Positions 1 to 10,939 of a stretch of 64,000 nt of DNA are shown here, piece after piece. The translations under genes and the position numbers were made by a program. Location: contig NW_019211456.1 of NCBI RefSeq assembly GCF_002443255.2, positions 29,509,341 through 29,573,340 on the forward strand, read 5' to 3'. The DNA is from Varroa destructor (lineage: Eukaryota > Arthropoda > Arachnida > Mesostigmata > Varroidae). Numbering within the stretch: the stretch's first letter is position 1; each line of letters starts with the position of its first letter. The notes beneath the pieces were generated by a model. The model worked only from the letters and a program-made list of their open reading frames with translations, was not told where the DNA came from and ran no database searches.

Positions 1-525
1 CAGAGAAAGTTTGGAATTAATAATTCACAGCAATATCCATTATGTTGCCGAGCGGCAAAGTTTATCAACAAACCTCCCTAACAGAATGGCGACACATCAC
101 AGTAATGTTGCATTGAGTTGAACTCATTAAATATGTTCAATTATAGTAAAAATATTTATTATCTACCCTTCATCATGCCCGAAAGACATATGCTCTCATT
201 AGTATAAGCAAATCTCATAATTACCGAAGGATCATTTCAATCTATGAGGTGGCCTACAATCACACTTCTTTTACGGCATGAAACATACTTTATTTTACGC
301 AGACCTATTACTACAACAAGTATTTCCCGAGGTGTCTCTTTTCATTTGCTTTATTTGTTATCTTTCTAATTGTTTACATTTAATAAAGGTAATAGTATTT
401 TTTTTTTCACTTTATTTATCTCCTCACACGTATTACCCAACCTTTAAAAAAGGCTTCCGTGTATTGTGTATTCCTTTGGTAGTCGTGTTTTCATTACTAC
501 TAATCCTACGATCTACGCCATCCCC

Positions 526-556
526 GTTGTTATTATTACTATTACTACTATTATAC
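526..556. repeat. imperfect ATT/ACT trinucleotide repeat
   Basis: Interrupted tandem ATT and ACT units, read directly. It translates as a Leu run in one plus-strand frame, which explains an otherwise odd poly-Leu open frame there. Confidence 0.8.
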
Positions 557-1011
557 AATTATCGTACACGGGTGGTCCTTTGGTTTCATACCGTTGGAAA
601 TCCGGGTAGTATTAAGTCATCTGTTGCCGCTAAATACATCCCACCATAGCGTGACTTTTCTCACACGCGGAGATATTGTCACATCCACCATTATGTTCTG
701 TGTGACTGAGTGCGTGTGTGTATATTGATGTTGCTGCCGCTTCTGCGGCAGTTTCTGCTACTGCTGGTTCCATTGGCGCTTGTATTAGAGGCTCATAACG
801 GAAGATAGCAGTACGGGTTAGTTGGTCGACCAGTCTGCTGTGTGAGGAAGCCCTGATCTCCCATGGGATCACACCGTCAAGTAGCGGCATCAGCAGCCTA
901 CACCCCAGTTGCAACGAGTTCTTCCTTCTTGATAGTAGCAGTAGGCACTTAGGAGTCAGAGCGCATGGTGAACCCAGTGTAAGATGAGGAACAAACGCGA
1001 AAACAGGAAGG

Positions 1012-1047
1012 GACAGGCTGGCTGGCTGGCAGGCAGGCAGGCAGGCA
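1012..1047. repeat. (GGCT)n/(GGCA)n tetranucleotide repeat
   Basis: Tandem GGCT units pass into GGCA units. The tract lies 14 bases before a long G homopolymer. Confidence 0.9.
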
Positions 1048-1061
1048 AAAAGAAGGCAGCC

Positions 1062-1076
1062 GGGGGGGGGGGGGGG
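1062..1076. repeat. G15 homopolymer
   Basis: Fifteen consecutive G residues. The length is likely polymorphic or a sequencing uncertainty, and any frame crossing it is unreliable. Confidence 0.95.
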
Positions 1077-2332
1077 AATAGGCAGTCAGGCTTTGGAGGA
1101 AGTCCGGAGCAACGGTGACGACTGTAGCTGCTACTGCGACTGCTGCTGCAGCCATGGATGATGTGGGCAAATGTGGAAGCAATGTCAATAGGGAGCAGTA
1201 GAGTGGAGCAGGCAGACGAGGAAAATCGGGTACGAACGGTAGAAAGGGGAAAAAGCAGAACGAGGAGTAGAAAGAGAAGACTGACAACGATTCGAAGGAA
1301 AAGGAGGAATTGTCCAGGATGAGCAAATCCATACGGATGCTCAAGCAGCGGTGGCATACAGGCAAGCAGGTATACAAGCGGGTGTTCGGACAGATAGAAG
1401 AAGAGAAAACGGGGTTCCGCAGAACACCTTCTCGTCATCCCCATCCTCACACCCACTACCACCAGCCACACCACACTGCCCTCTCTCACGCACACTTGCC
1501 ACTATATACAGCCTTTTGGACTACTGCTTCTCTTCCGCTGGGAGAAGAGGAGATCTTGGGTGGCTTGAAGACAGCCTGGGGTGCTTCGCAGTACAGGCAC
1601 CCACCGTGGGCGCACCGACCGATCCAAGCGCCTAAAGGCGTCCCACAGAGGACAGATCGAAATGGAAAGCAGCCGAGCAGAGCTCGACCGGGTCGACGAA
1701 CTGTGGGGAAAAAGAACGTGTGTTTTGTCTACGCACTCCGGCTGCGCTGCTTTATCTCGGTCGCTTCGTTGTCGGCTAGGGCGAATCCTGACCCAACCGA
1801 TTTCATTTCAAGCAAAGCACCGTGCCGGCCGCATATAGATAGATGGACCGATATACTCTCCTATGCTGCAGAAGGACTGAAACAACGTCATTTGAAAAAG
1901 ACATAGGAAAAAAACAAAGAAACTAGCTACGCGGAGGAAGGGGGTAGGTGAGGGAGGAAAAATTCACACGTGATACTTTAACGTGCTTGAGTAGATTACA
2001 TTGGGGTGAATCATCGTTTGCTTTGGTATTATCTGCCATTTCTATAGTTAAGCCAGATTGATTCGTACCGTTAGTAATGCGAGGTTAGGTGTCTATAAAG
2101 CCTTTAACAAATAAAGTAATCGTTATAATTACAAAGGCCACGGAGCGAATACAAAACCAGATGTTAGTAGTAAGAAGGCAAAGAGGAAAGACAAACAGGT
2201 CAAAGCAGATTCATAGAATGCCATTACTATACCTTTTCTAACTATTGTAGGATCTCTAATTTGGTTTGTAAAACATTATAAGAGTAAGTCACCTCACAGA
2301 TGAGGGTTAACCTTCGAATCGAGTAGCCATAA

Positions 2333-2384
2333 ACATCAATGTATAAGTGGGCAAGAATTTATTTGCCCACTTATACATTGATGT
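2333..2384. repeat. perfect 22-bp inverted repeat with 8-nt loop
   Basis: The left arm at 2333-2354 is the exact reverse complement of the right arm at 2363-2384. The spacer at 2355-2362 is GAATTTAT. No mismatch occurs in 22 pairs. Transcribed from either strand it would fold into a short perfect hairpin. Its loop is short for a typical animal microRNA precursor, and perfect pairing is also unusual for one. Alternatives are a small palindromic insertion, a fold-back copying event, or a chimera from amplification. It lies in non-coding sequence. Confidence 0.95.
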
Positions 2385-2399
2385 CAAACTGTTTGACGT

Positions 2400-5204
2400 C
2401 AGTAAAAAAAAATGCTAAGCAGAAGCCTCAAGTGACCGTGAACGATATGTTATCCTGCTGCGGCGGTCCTTCGGTCCAGTCAGAAGTACTAAGTCTTCTA
2501 TACGAAATTTTATCACTGTGTAAGAATACCATCATCATAACGAGACGTCTGCATACTTCATTAACACCTGCCGGTGCGTCAGCAAAGGCCAAATCATTGA
2601 CTGATAGAGCACCGACCGACCCAGTAACCCAGTTACGATGGTGGGCGATTGGGCTGATCGTAAGGAAAATCTGGCAGCATTAAGGGTTTTCGTCCGGGTA
2701 CTCTTCTGAGGAGTGTACTGCAGAGAAGTGCGACTACGCAAAGTAACGGCAAGAGACTACTAACAAATGAAATAACTGATCAAATTAGAGTGACAAAATA
2801 TTATGTGCTTGAAAAGAAGTACGAATTAATCATAAACCAGCACTAAATTACTGTAGAATACAATGTTAAGTTAGGACAGATATTATTAGTAATTTAGGGG
2901 TATTTTAAAACTTACTATTGGTTTATAGCAGACAATCATTCGATCTGTTTTCGTACGGGCCAAGTCAGACAACGAAACTCCAAAGAAGTGAGCTGAATTT
3001 GAAAATTAGAATAAAAACAGATTTTAAATAAAAACTATTATTCGAAGTACTTGAAGATTGTACTTCTTTTATCAAGCGATGATAAACTGCTAAAAATGCT
3101 GAATGATGTTATTGGCCAGCCTCCAGCAACAACCTTTACATGCTTGACACCTGCTTTCTACATCAGCTGTTTGCAACACTGTAATATGTCAGGAGAGTAA
3201 AAGTAGCTTTCATTATTCTGCCCAGTTACTAATTAGCCAGTCAGCTGCCAACTGGCAGCTTCTCACACTGCGAAGGTCAGCAGAGTCTGACACCGATTAG
3301 ATTAGACAGCAAAAGGACAAACAAATATCCCCGAACGCGCGACAACTAAGAACCTATTCAACATAGCTTAGATTACATCCCTCTTTTCAGTCCTCTATAC
3401 ATTTACCCTCTGTTGATAAGCCTTTTGACGAAAAGAGGTTGCGTGGCTAGACTTAGTCTGATCTCGGTTTTTCACCACCGTTTTTTCCTCGATGGATCGT
3501 ATGGCTCGCTTCGATTTCGAGCAGGTTTTAGTTCCCAACCCCACCGATCTCGATATCGGCGTGCTAAAATAGGGAATGGCAAAGAGCAAGCCTGGGAAAG
3601 CAAGCCTCCGAGGAGGTGAGGAAACTCCAGGGGTAGCCAGGAGACTATTAGGGGGGATAAATAGAATCACTAGTGATTAGAGAAATCGTGGCGGCGACGA
3701 GGTGAGCGACGTGGAGATATCAGACGAACGACGGGTGCGGCGATGACGAGAATGAGCTAGTAGGCGGAGCCACCTAGTGGATTCAACCCCCGGAAGACGA
3801 GAGCAAAGGTTTAAAGGTGACCCCCAGAGAACTATGCAGAAAAAGTTTAAAGAGATAGCCAGAGAGAAGAAAATAGGAAAGAGACAGAAAGCGGGAGAAA
3901 GAAAGGAAGGGGGTAAAAAATGTTCGTGTTAGAGGTCTCTAGGTGTGCAGAGTGAATCTAGTCTACACGTTCGTGGCATGACTCCTGTATCGGATGGCTA
4001 GCGCACGGGAAAGCGAAGATTGACAATCAGAAAACAAAGGAGCTCAAGGTTAAGAAAAGAAAAACATTCTTTGCGAAATGGGGTAGTCGTAGCTGAAACA
4101 GCGGCTTAAGTGACAGTGCTGCCCTGATATTGCGATATTCAAAAAGCAAGCATCAACAGAACTACTATATAGTCGGTGGGTTGAAAGGTTAGTAAGTTTT
4201 CGGGGAGCGGAAGGGAGGTACGGGACTACTCCTCAGGCGCAGAAAGCAATAGCTTGCTGATTTACAAATCGGAAAGAGCCATTGAAACGGCGCTGCTGGG
4301 GCGCTAACCTGGGAGGGATTACGAGCCAAACGGAGAGAGAGAAATTACAGCGGAGAGGACTGCTTTCTAACAGACTAAGATAAAAGAGCGACTTATCACT
4401 GGGATATTATTATATGATGAGGCTGTGAACGGAAGAAAAAGTAGCAGACGGTAAAGACGGTAATTAGTCAACGATACAGACGGAGCAGGTTTTGCGGATG
4501 GAGACAAAATTCGATCCGTCGATGTAACCGTATCATATCGTAGTGTTGTTTAATACCCATATTAACTATTGATTAAACTCTGTTACACTTACTTATCTCG
4601 ATGTCGATATCTGTCTAAACTTCCCTTATGCCTATTATACAGCATAGTTACCCGAAGTTAGACCTGATCGTTAGTCACAAGCTACGTGCTGCAACGCTAA
4701 CTACAGATGCTACACACAGCTAGATAGCTTGATTGAATAGCTTAATTAGAACACCTGCATGGTCTTGTTTGCCTGACGGCAACGAATTAACTATACAAGA
4801 CATGTCAACAAAAGAAGTGGTCTACCAAATCGCTATACTATTAGAAAGGTGCACTCCATTTGAATAACGAAAGGAACCGATATCGTTAAAATTATCCTGC
4901 AACAAAATTACGGCAATCGTTACCACTACCATGAATCGACTATAACCGCCTCCCACCTAAGTATATAGCAGATGATTTGGAATTGGCTGCGGAGGGCAAG
5001 AAGGTGAGCTAGTACAACTCTTCGAGGTCTTGTGGCGGATATTAAATAGCTAATACCAATACGCAGCAGACATCTTGCGATATAGGCGTTTGAGCGAACA
5101 GCAGTATTTCGCTTGAGAGTCGATAGATTCAACCCGTCCCGGACACTTTCGCTTGCCGAGCCCGAATCGAGTTGCTTGTTTTCTTACTTAGACGACAGAG
5201 AAAA
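2400..5204. other. non-genic stretch with purine-biased block
   Basis: The first part, to about 3.3 kb, is AT-rich and has many stops in all frames. From about 3.6 to 4.5 kb the plus strand is markedly purine-rich (runs of GAGAAAG and GGAAGG type). I see no open frame with protein-like composition and no RNA gene. Confidence 0.5.
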
Positions 5205-5210
5205 ACTTAC

Positions 5211-5327
5211 CATGATGCACGGCGGTCCGATCATCGCGGCCTCATTCATACATGTACAGCGTTTGTTAACAAAATTACAGGACGGTTCATCTGCGGTTGA
5301 GTTCGCCCCGACCGAAAATACACCGTC
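5211..5327 (-). CDS. candidate cysteine-rich internal exon
   Basis: This minus-strand segment of 117 nt (39 codons, phase 0 at both ends) is bounded by an acceptor-like CATTACCAG upstream (5328-5336) and a consensus donor GTAAGT downstream (5205-5210). Only one of three frames is open. It contains CNFVNKRCTCM followed by GPPC, so cysteines are spaced C-x6-C-x-C-x10-C. That resembles EGF- or EB-type extracellular modules, in which a CxC pair follows a short polar stretch. The partner exons were not found. A second donor-like site at 5406-5411 cannot join in frame, because a TAG lies three codons before it. Family assignment is inference and the exon itself is unproven. Confidence 0.33.
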
Positions 5328-5339
5328 CTGGTAATGTGC

Positions 5340-8300
5340 GATATACGAAACGTTACCAATTACTGCAACTATGGCTGTGCACAGGGTGGGAAGAGTCAGC
5401 GTCCGACTTACCAGTTTAGGCTAGATAGTATTATAGGAGACGGAGATAAACGTATCCAAACGCAAACCGTGATCTGAATTCAACTATACACTCACTGCAA
5501 GCATTATGTAAGCTATTTAAAGACTTGAAGCAAGTAAATCAGAGGTACTTTTATGATCGGTAGTAGATCTCATTCGGTAAATGGTAACTAGCTGTATAGA
5601 ATTCACTGTCTTTATGAACTACTGATCTGGTAAATTTGCTCGGTAAGTTTGACGTGAGAAAGGCGTTCAGCAGACTTGACTCTTATTTTCGAACTTCGGC
5701 ATATAGTAAAGTAAGCCGGCTAATTTGAAGATACGGGCCGGCTTTATTCCTACACATAAAAAATACCTTCAAAATTCCACAAGATTTTCTCCCGAAAATC
5801 ATGAAATCCTCAAATGGGTTCATCTTAGGAGGTTGAGACCCATTCGTATCTACGAACTGTAGAATATATATATCGTGGCGCAACATCTTCCGCAAACAAT
5901 AAACTATTTATTAACACTCTGCACCAACACATTTTCTATCCTCAGCTGGACTCCAGTTGCTTTGTTGGCACAAAACTGTATCCATCCATTGCGTGAGCAG
6001 CGGGTCTTTCCTTCACCGTCTCTTCGTCTGTCCTGCATATCTATCTATCTGTCTGCGATGCTCTACTTTGCGTTGTTCTATATTAGTGTCTATAGCCTGT
6101 GTGGTCGATAACAGATGGCCTATCGTTCTGTGCCCGCCGAAGTTGGCCATAATCCGACTGTGACTCAATAGCCTGTAGTGTAAGCCTGCGGCTGGCGGGC
6201 CGGTCGATTCACCGGGCAAACCCACTGACATGCCGAGCACACAGACGGCTGTGCAAAACTGCTATGTTTGCGCCGACTGATTTTAGCAAAGCCACATAAA
6301 AGCGCGTACAAAAGTATAAACAGATAAGATATTGGTTCGTGTGGCCGCTCTCGTAGTTGATTTTTTCTCCCTGTATCTCTAGATCTGGTGGCTGGTTTGC
6401 TTAGGAGACCAAGGAAGGCACGTCGTACTAACTGTTTCTGTTCCTTCGACGTCAGCGTCGTCGCTACCGCAGCCCTAGCAGCTACCAAGGTGCACCGCTA
6501 GATTATTTCCCGCCAAACCGTTGCTATCGCATCTGCGTTTATGAGGCAACGCTCACTAGCACGCGTGATGCCGGTGGATTCGAGTTGTTGGACTAGCGCC
6601 ATTAGTCTTCTGCCGTCTGTCTTTAAATTGCCTTTTTTTCATTATTCGACTAGGCGTACAACAAACAACGATTGAACGAACACAAGCACATGCTCTGCTG
6701 CTGTTGCTACCAATAACACGCTATAGCTATCGTCAATGTCGGAACAACCGCCACCACTGCTGTAAATGCCACTAGACCTCTGTTAGATACATTAGTCATA
6801 TTGGCTTGTTTCTGACTTGGTCTCGGTTTCGAGATCAGTAGCGAGATCGACGATCAGTCGACAATCTCCTCTAGTTGGGCTTACTGAGAGGCGCTGGACT
6901 TACCTACCGCTTATAGAAGCGCTAGTCAATTATAGAGGGCGGGCAGCAATTGAAGCAGCTTTGCGCTGTTCGACTACCGAGTCGACCCGCAATGAGAAAT
7001 CGACCGGTAACCGACGGGCAAAGGAAGAGACGCAAAACCAAACAGAGAGAGTTCGTGAAGCTGGGAAAGAAATAACAGGTTGGTATGACAGACACGCTAC
7101 TCATCGCGCAGTAACCTATAAACCAAGACGAGGATAAAGAAGCTAAAAGAAATGAACAGAGAGAGAACGAAAGGCCAACAGTAGCTGCGTTTCCCTCTGC
7201 AATTGACCATGATGCGTTCGCACATACAGGTACACAGGCCTCAAATGCACATTCACCCACCCTTCAAAAGGGCGCACGATCCCGGGGCGCAGTTGCGGAG
7301 GATCGGGCATCAGCACGGCGAGTTGCAACAGCAAGCAGAGTTGGCGGGCGTGCCTCTTTGTTTCGGTCGCGGTTGTTGCTGTTAACAGAAGAAATGCGCG
7401 CACACACACGCATATAGAGACACGAGCACGGGCACAAACCGCCACGCAGGACACAGCCAAGATCAAATTTGGCGGGGTGGCTGTGTCTAAGTAAACTTTA
7501 GCGGATAGAAGTGTTAGTTGATTTGCGCACCTTGCGACGAAAAATTGGAAAGCAACATTTGGGAATCATGAACCTGTTTATACGAAGCCCTATCCCAAAC
7601 CTTCGAAAATGTATGGTATGAGATTAATTTTTTGAGCCTACGATGGTGCTTGATGGCTATACGTTATGTAGTGTGAGAAAACTTCTGTATGTCTGAGTGC
7701 GGGCGTCGCTGCCTGTTTGTGTGCATATTTCGCTTCGTGTTACGGGTCTCAACAGATCTGGGCAGCTCCATGTCTGCCACTTGTGTCGAAGCGGTCTGAC
7801 GATCGTATGGACTTTTGCTCTTGCTAACTAAAATCGCGGTAGTTTGTCGCAAACCGGAAAGGCTGTGGCAATAGAAACACTTTTCTAAGCACTCTCAGGG
7901 GAGCCAACGATACGTTGTGACAAAGGAATTTATTAGTATAGGCGTTCCCGCTAGATTATGTCTCATGCATGTTTCACGTGATTGGGATATTTGAATGGCC
8001 ATTATGCGCAGGAACTGCTACAAACGCCTATGCACAAGCCGGCAGAGATGTCGTAAATAGCAAAACGTCCAAAAATGAAAATTGCAAGCATAAGTTGAAA
8101 CCGACATGTAGAAATTGGTCCTCTCGTAAGCTGCGTTCCTCCATTTAAGGCGCGAACACCATTGACTTTCTTCACCGAAGGGCTAAAAGACACGTTGCAT
8201 GGATGATTCATTATTTCTTGTGAGAAATCAATAGGAAATAATAAACCACTTGAGCAATTAGCGACACAACTCTTAAGCTTGAAAATGAGTTCGATAGCCT

Positions 8301-10380
8301 TCAAGAAACTAAAATTAGTCCTATCAATAGCAGGAGAACTTCTCCGAAATCCTCTCATAGCGATGCGAAATCTCAGGCTAGCTTGTCCGCGATCAACAGA
8401 TCAGCTTATCGTTCATTTGATTGTCTGACAGAAGAATAGGTCTATGAGCCTTTTTGGTATATGATACTGAGACACACGGTTCTATCTATTTCCATACTAT
8501 AGTCTAATTGCCCATACTCAAATAGCTAGGTCTAGAAGCTAAATATACTCAGTCTTCGTACGGCAATGCTGTTTATTGCGCATACGCACATTCGTCGTAA
8601 TACATATCAGATGATAACACCAAACGACAAACTAATCACATGGCAAGAAATTTCCCAATTAAGTGCTTTGTATTGGGAGTCGCTATTCACTCCGTTCAGA
8701 CATTACATAGACCCGGGAACAGCAGCTGGTTCTAGCAGTTTTGTTACCAACTTCCTATAACACCTCAACTGAGTGACTGAATGAGTAAAGTCTGCCTTAG
8801 CCCGACAGCTAGTCCAATTTTGTCTTCGTCGTCATTGATTTTCGGAGGGAGAATACAGAGGCTTGGGGTGTTCGGGCTGATCCGGGTACTGCCGCGGCTC
8901 GTACCCCGGCTATATACTGAATTGCTGAGCCACTAGCCTTCCCAATCATGGCAACAGCAGTGGTGCAGCTACAGCAAAGAAGATCGAGAGAAGTACTGGT
9001 ACTAATAGTAGAATGAATGCATGAAGATATTCGTGATATGCCGTTCGCTGTACTCCATGCTTGCGATTTCCTTCCTATCCCATCACTGATCCCCCTGTTC
9101 TTTCTTTTCTTCCTGAGTTATCTTCATGTTCTCTTCTCGGTCTTCTTGGACTCGTACGTCTCTGATGCTCTGTTCCTCGATTTCCCGGTTCTTTCTTTAA
9201 CCAGCGGACGCTAGTATTACGGTCTGGGTGGCCTCTACAACTCCGCGTACCTTCCTTCGTGAAGGCAAAGCCAACATAGCCGCAACGATGAGCCAGTCAG
9301 CCAACGGTTCTTGCTAGCACGACCAGGGTAAAGCAGTCGGCCAAGTCGGATCGTGCCACAGAGTCAGCCAGACTAGTTTTCGTTCAACAAGCAGTGATCC
9401 CTATTTCTACTACGACTACGTTCCCTGATCTAGGCTCTGATCTCATTATTACTCGGTTTGCGATCCCTACGTTCGCTTACTGCTGCTGCTTCTGCCCGGC
9501 ACTTCGGTGATGCTTCTTGCCGATCGTACCCCGCAACCTCATCTGTTTGCTGCTGCTGCTGCTCGTCGTACGCGCTGCGCTCGGTGTTCGTCTATCGCTC
9601 CTATCCTTCCGCCCCGCTAGCCCCGTTTCCGACTGTTTCTTCGTCCTATTCTTACTGGTGGCAGCGGTGGTGTCGGCTGTAGTGCCGCTGTTAGACTTGC
9701 TCCTTTTTAACCTGCTGCTCTTGCTCCTAGTCGGCTACGCTGCCAAGTCCTGCAAGCAATAGCTCCTAGCCGTTTTTCGACTATCTTTCCCCCTTTCTTC
9801 TACCTCCACGCATCTACCAACGGCAACTCCCCCACGTTCTTCTGTAGCTATATGGACACAGCCAGAGCAGGCTGGTCAACCGGCCAACTAGGTGTGGCAG
9901 TCCATATCGCTTCCGCGCACCCCCGGCTGACCCCTCCCATAGGTGGCGCTGATCATCTACTCGCTTTTGCTACCTAGCCCTCGCCCCCTACTTTCACCCC
10001 TCTCCTTTCCCCGTACCCTTCCTCCGTCCGATCATAGGCATACCCGTTCATGGTTAGCTGTCGGGCCAACACAATATTCCCTGTTGAAGACAGATTTCTC
10101 TTTCTCTCTCTGTATAGATTTTTCTCTTTCGCTTATACACATTGTGTGCCTGTTTGTGCCTCGCCAGTACCTCTCATATTCTCCACGTACAAATCCCTAG
10201 CAGGCAGACATCAGTTCTGCTCTGGTAGTCCAAGCGATACCGATCGACCACTGATGGACCGTAGGTAACTACAGAGTGTGCAGTAAGGCATGCTGGTAGT
10301 TGTATAGTAGCGCCTTGTGCTGTAGCGGTAATAAAAACTAGTGTATGCTAGTGGTTGTAGCAGTACATATCTTTTTTTCT
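5340..10380. other. non-genic stretch
   Basis: No gene is supported. A short CA tract lies near 7397-7410. From about 9.4 to 10.2 kb the plus strand is pyrimidine-rich with CTG/TCG codon-like runs, which produces Leu/Ser/Cys-rich frames on the plus strand that I take as composition artefacts. Confidence 0.5.
9548..9567. repeat. (CTG)n trinucleotide repeat
   Basis: About five tandem TGC/CTG units followed by CGTCG. It is one of several CTG/CAG-type tracts in the 9-31 kb part of the window. Confidence 0.85.
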
Positions 10381-10389
10381 GCAGTAGAA

Positions 10390-10938
10390 CTAGCAGTCAT
10401 ACGAGCAGCAGCTGATAGCGAGTTCCAGCAACAAAAAGGAAGCGCGAGTGCCGCCAACTCGCAGCTGCCGATAACCAGTTAACCAGAGCGGCTCTGACAA
10501 AATGGGAGAAGAAGGCAGAAGGAAATTGGGGCTTTGATAGCAGACGGGAGTAACTGTTAAGGAAACAAATACGAGCAGGAAGTGAAGACGACTCTGGCTG
10601 TGGGCTGGGGTTTCGGTGAGCATGACCGTGCCAACACATGTTAATATGGCATAAATAAGTGACTGCTTATAATAAGTTTGTTGACCGTATAGGCAGAGAT
10701 AGGTAGATGGCAGTTCGAGCGGCATTAAGAGGTTAGGTTTAATCAGGTCAAGCAAAACGAGCAGACAAAACATCAAGAAAATCACCTCTGCTAGGAAAAT
10801 ATCGCTGACGGCACCAACTAGTTTGCCATCGTTGTCATCATTGTTATCCTTAGTTTCTGTATCAAAATAGAACACAAGATAACGTTCAATGCAGGAATAC
10901 GCGTGAATATGACCACATTGTTCGACAGAAGCTGGCAT
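10390..10938 (-). CDS. unrecognised 182-codon open frame with hydrophobic segments
   Basis: The frame starts at an ATG and ends at TAG. The first 40 residues are polar and include an acidic/Asn-rich stretch (TETKDNNDDNDGK). A hydrophobic segment of about 20 residues follows (near residues 47-67, containing IFLMFCLLVLLDLI), and less clear hydrophobic stretches lie near residues 95-110 and 120-138. The layout would suit a small membrane protein or an exon of one. I recognise no family, no promoter or poly(A) signal is obvious, and a frame this long is possible by chance. The C-terminal 40 residues look like low-complexity read-through. Confidence 0.17.
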   Translation of the reverse strand: MPASVEQCGHIHAYSCIERYLVFYFDTETKDNNDDNDGKLVGAVSDIFLAEVIFLMFCLLVLLDLIKPNLLMPLELPSTYLCLYGQQTYYKQSLIYAILTCVGTVMLTETPAHSQSRLHFLLVFVSLTVTPVCYQSPNFLLPSSPILSEPLWLTGYRQLRVGGTRASFLLLELAISCCSYDC

Positions 10939-10939
10939 A

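Larger units (their letters stand above)
1..2332. other. non-genic stretch
   Basis: I see no recognisable gene here. The left 0.9 kb is AT-rich. From about 950 the sequence becomes GC-richer and low in complexity. A plus-strand frame runs from an ATG at 1319 to 1906. It begins MSKSIRMLKQRWHTGKQ, just before a possible splice donor (CAG then GTATAC at about 1367), and later becomes His/Pro-rich. It matches nothing I know, and a frame of this length is within chance expectation for this composition. Confidence 0.5.

Noticed and set aside
5406..5412. Donor-like GTAAGT on the minus strand upstream of the 5.2-kb exon
   Set aside because: The phase needed to join the exon puts a TAG three codons before the donor, so it could only belong to a nine-base exon.
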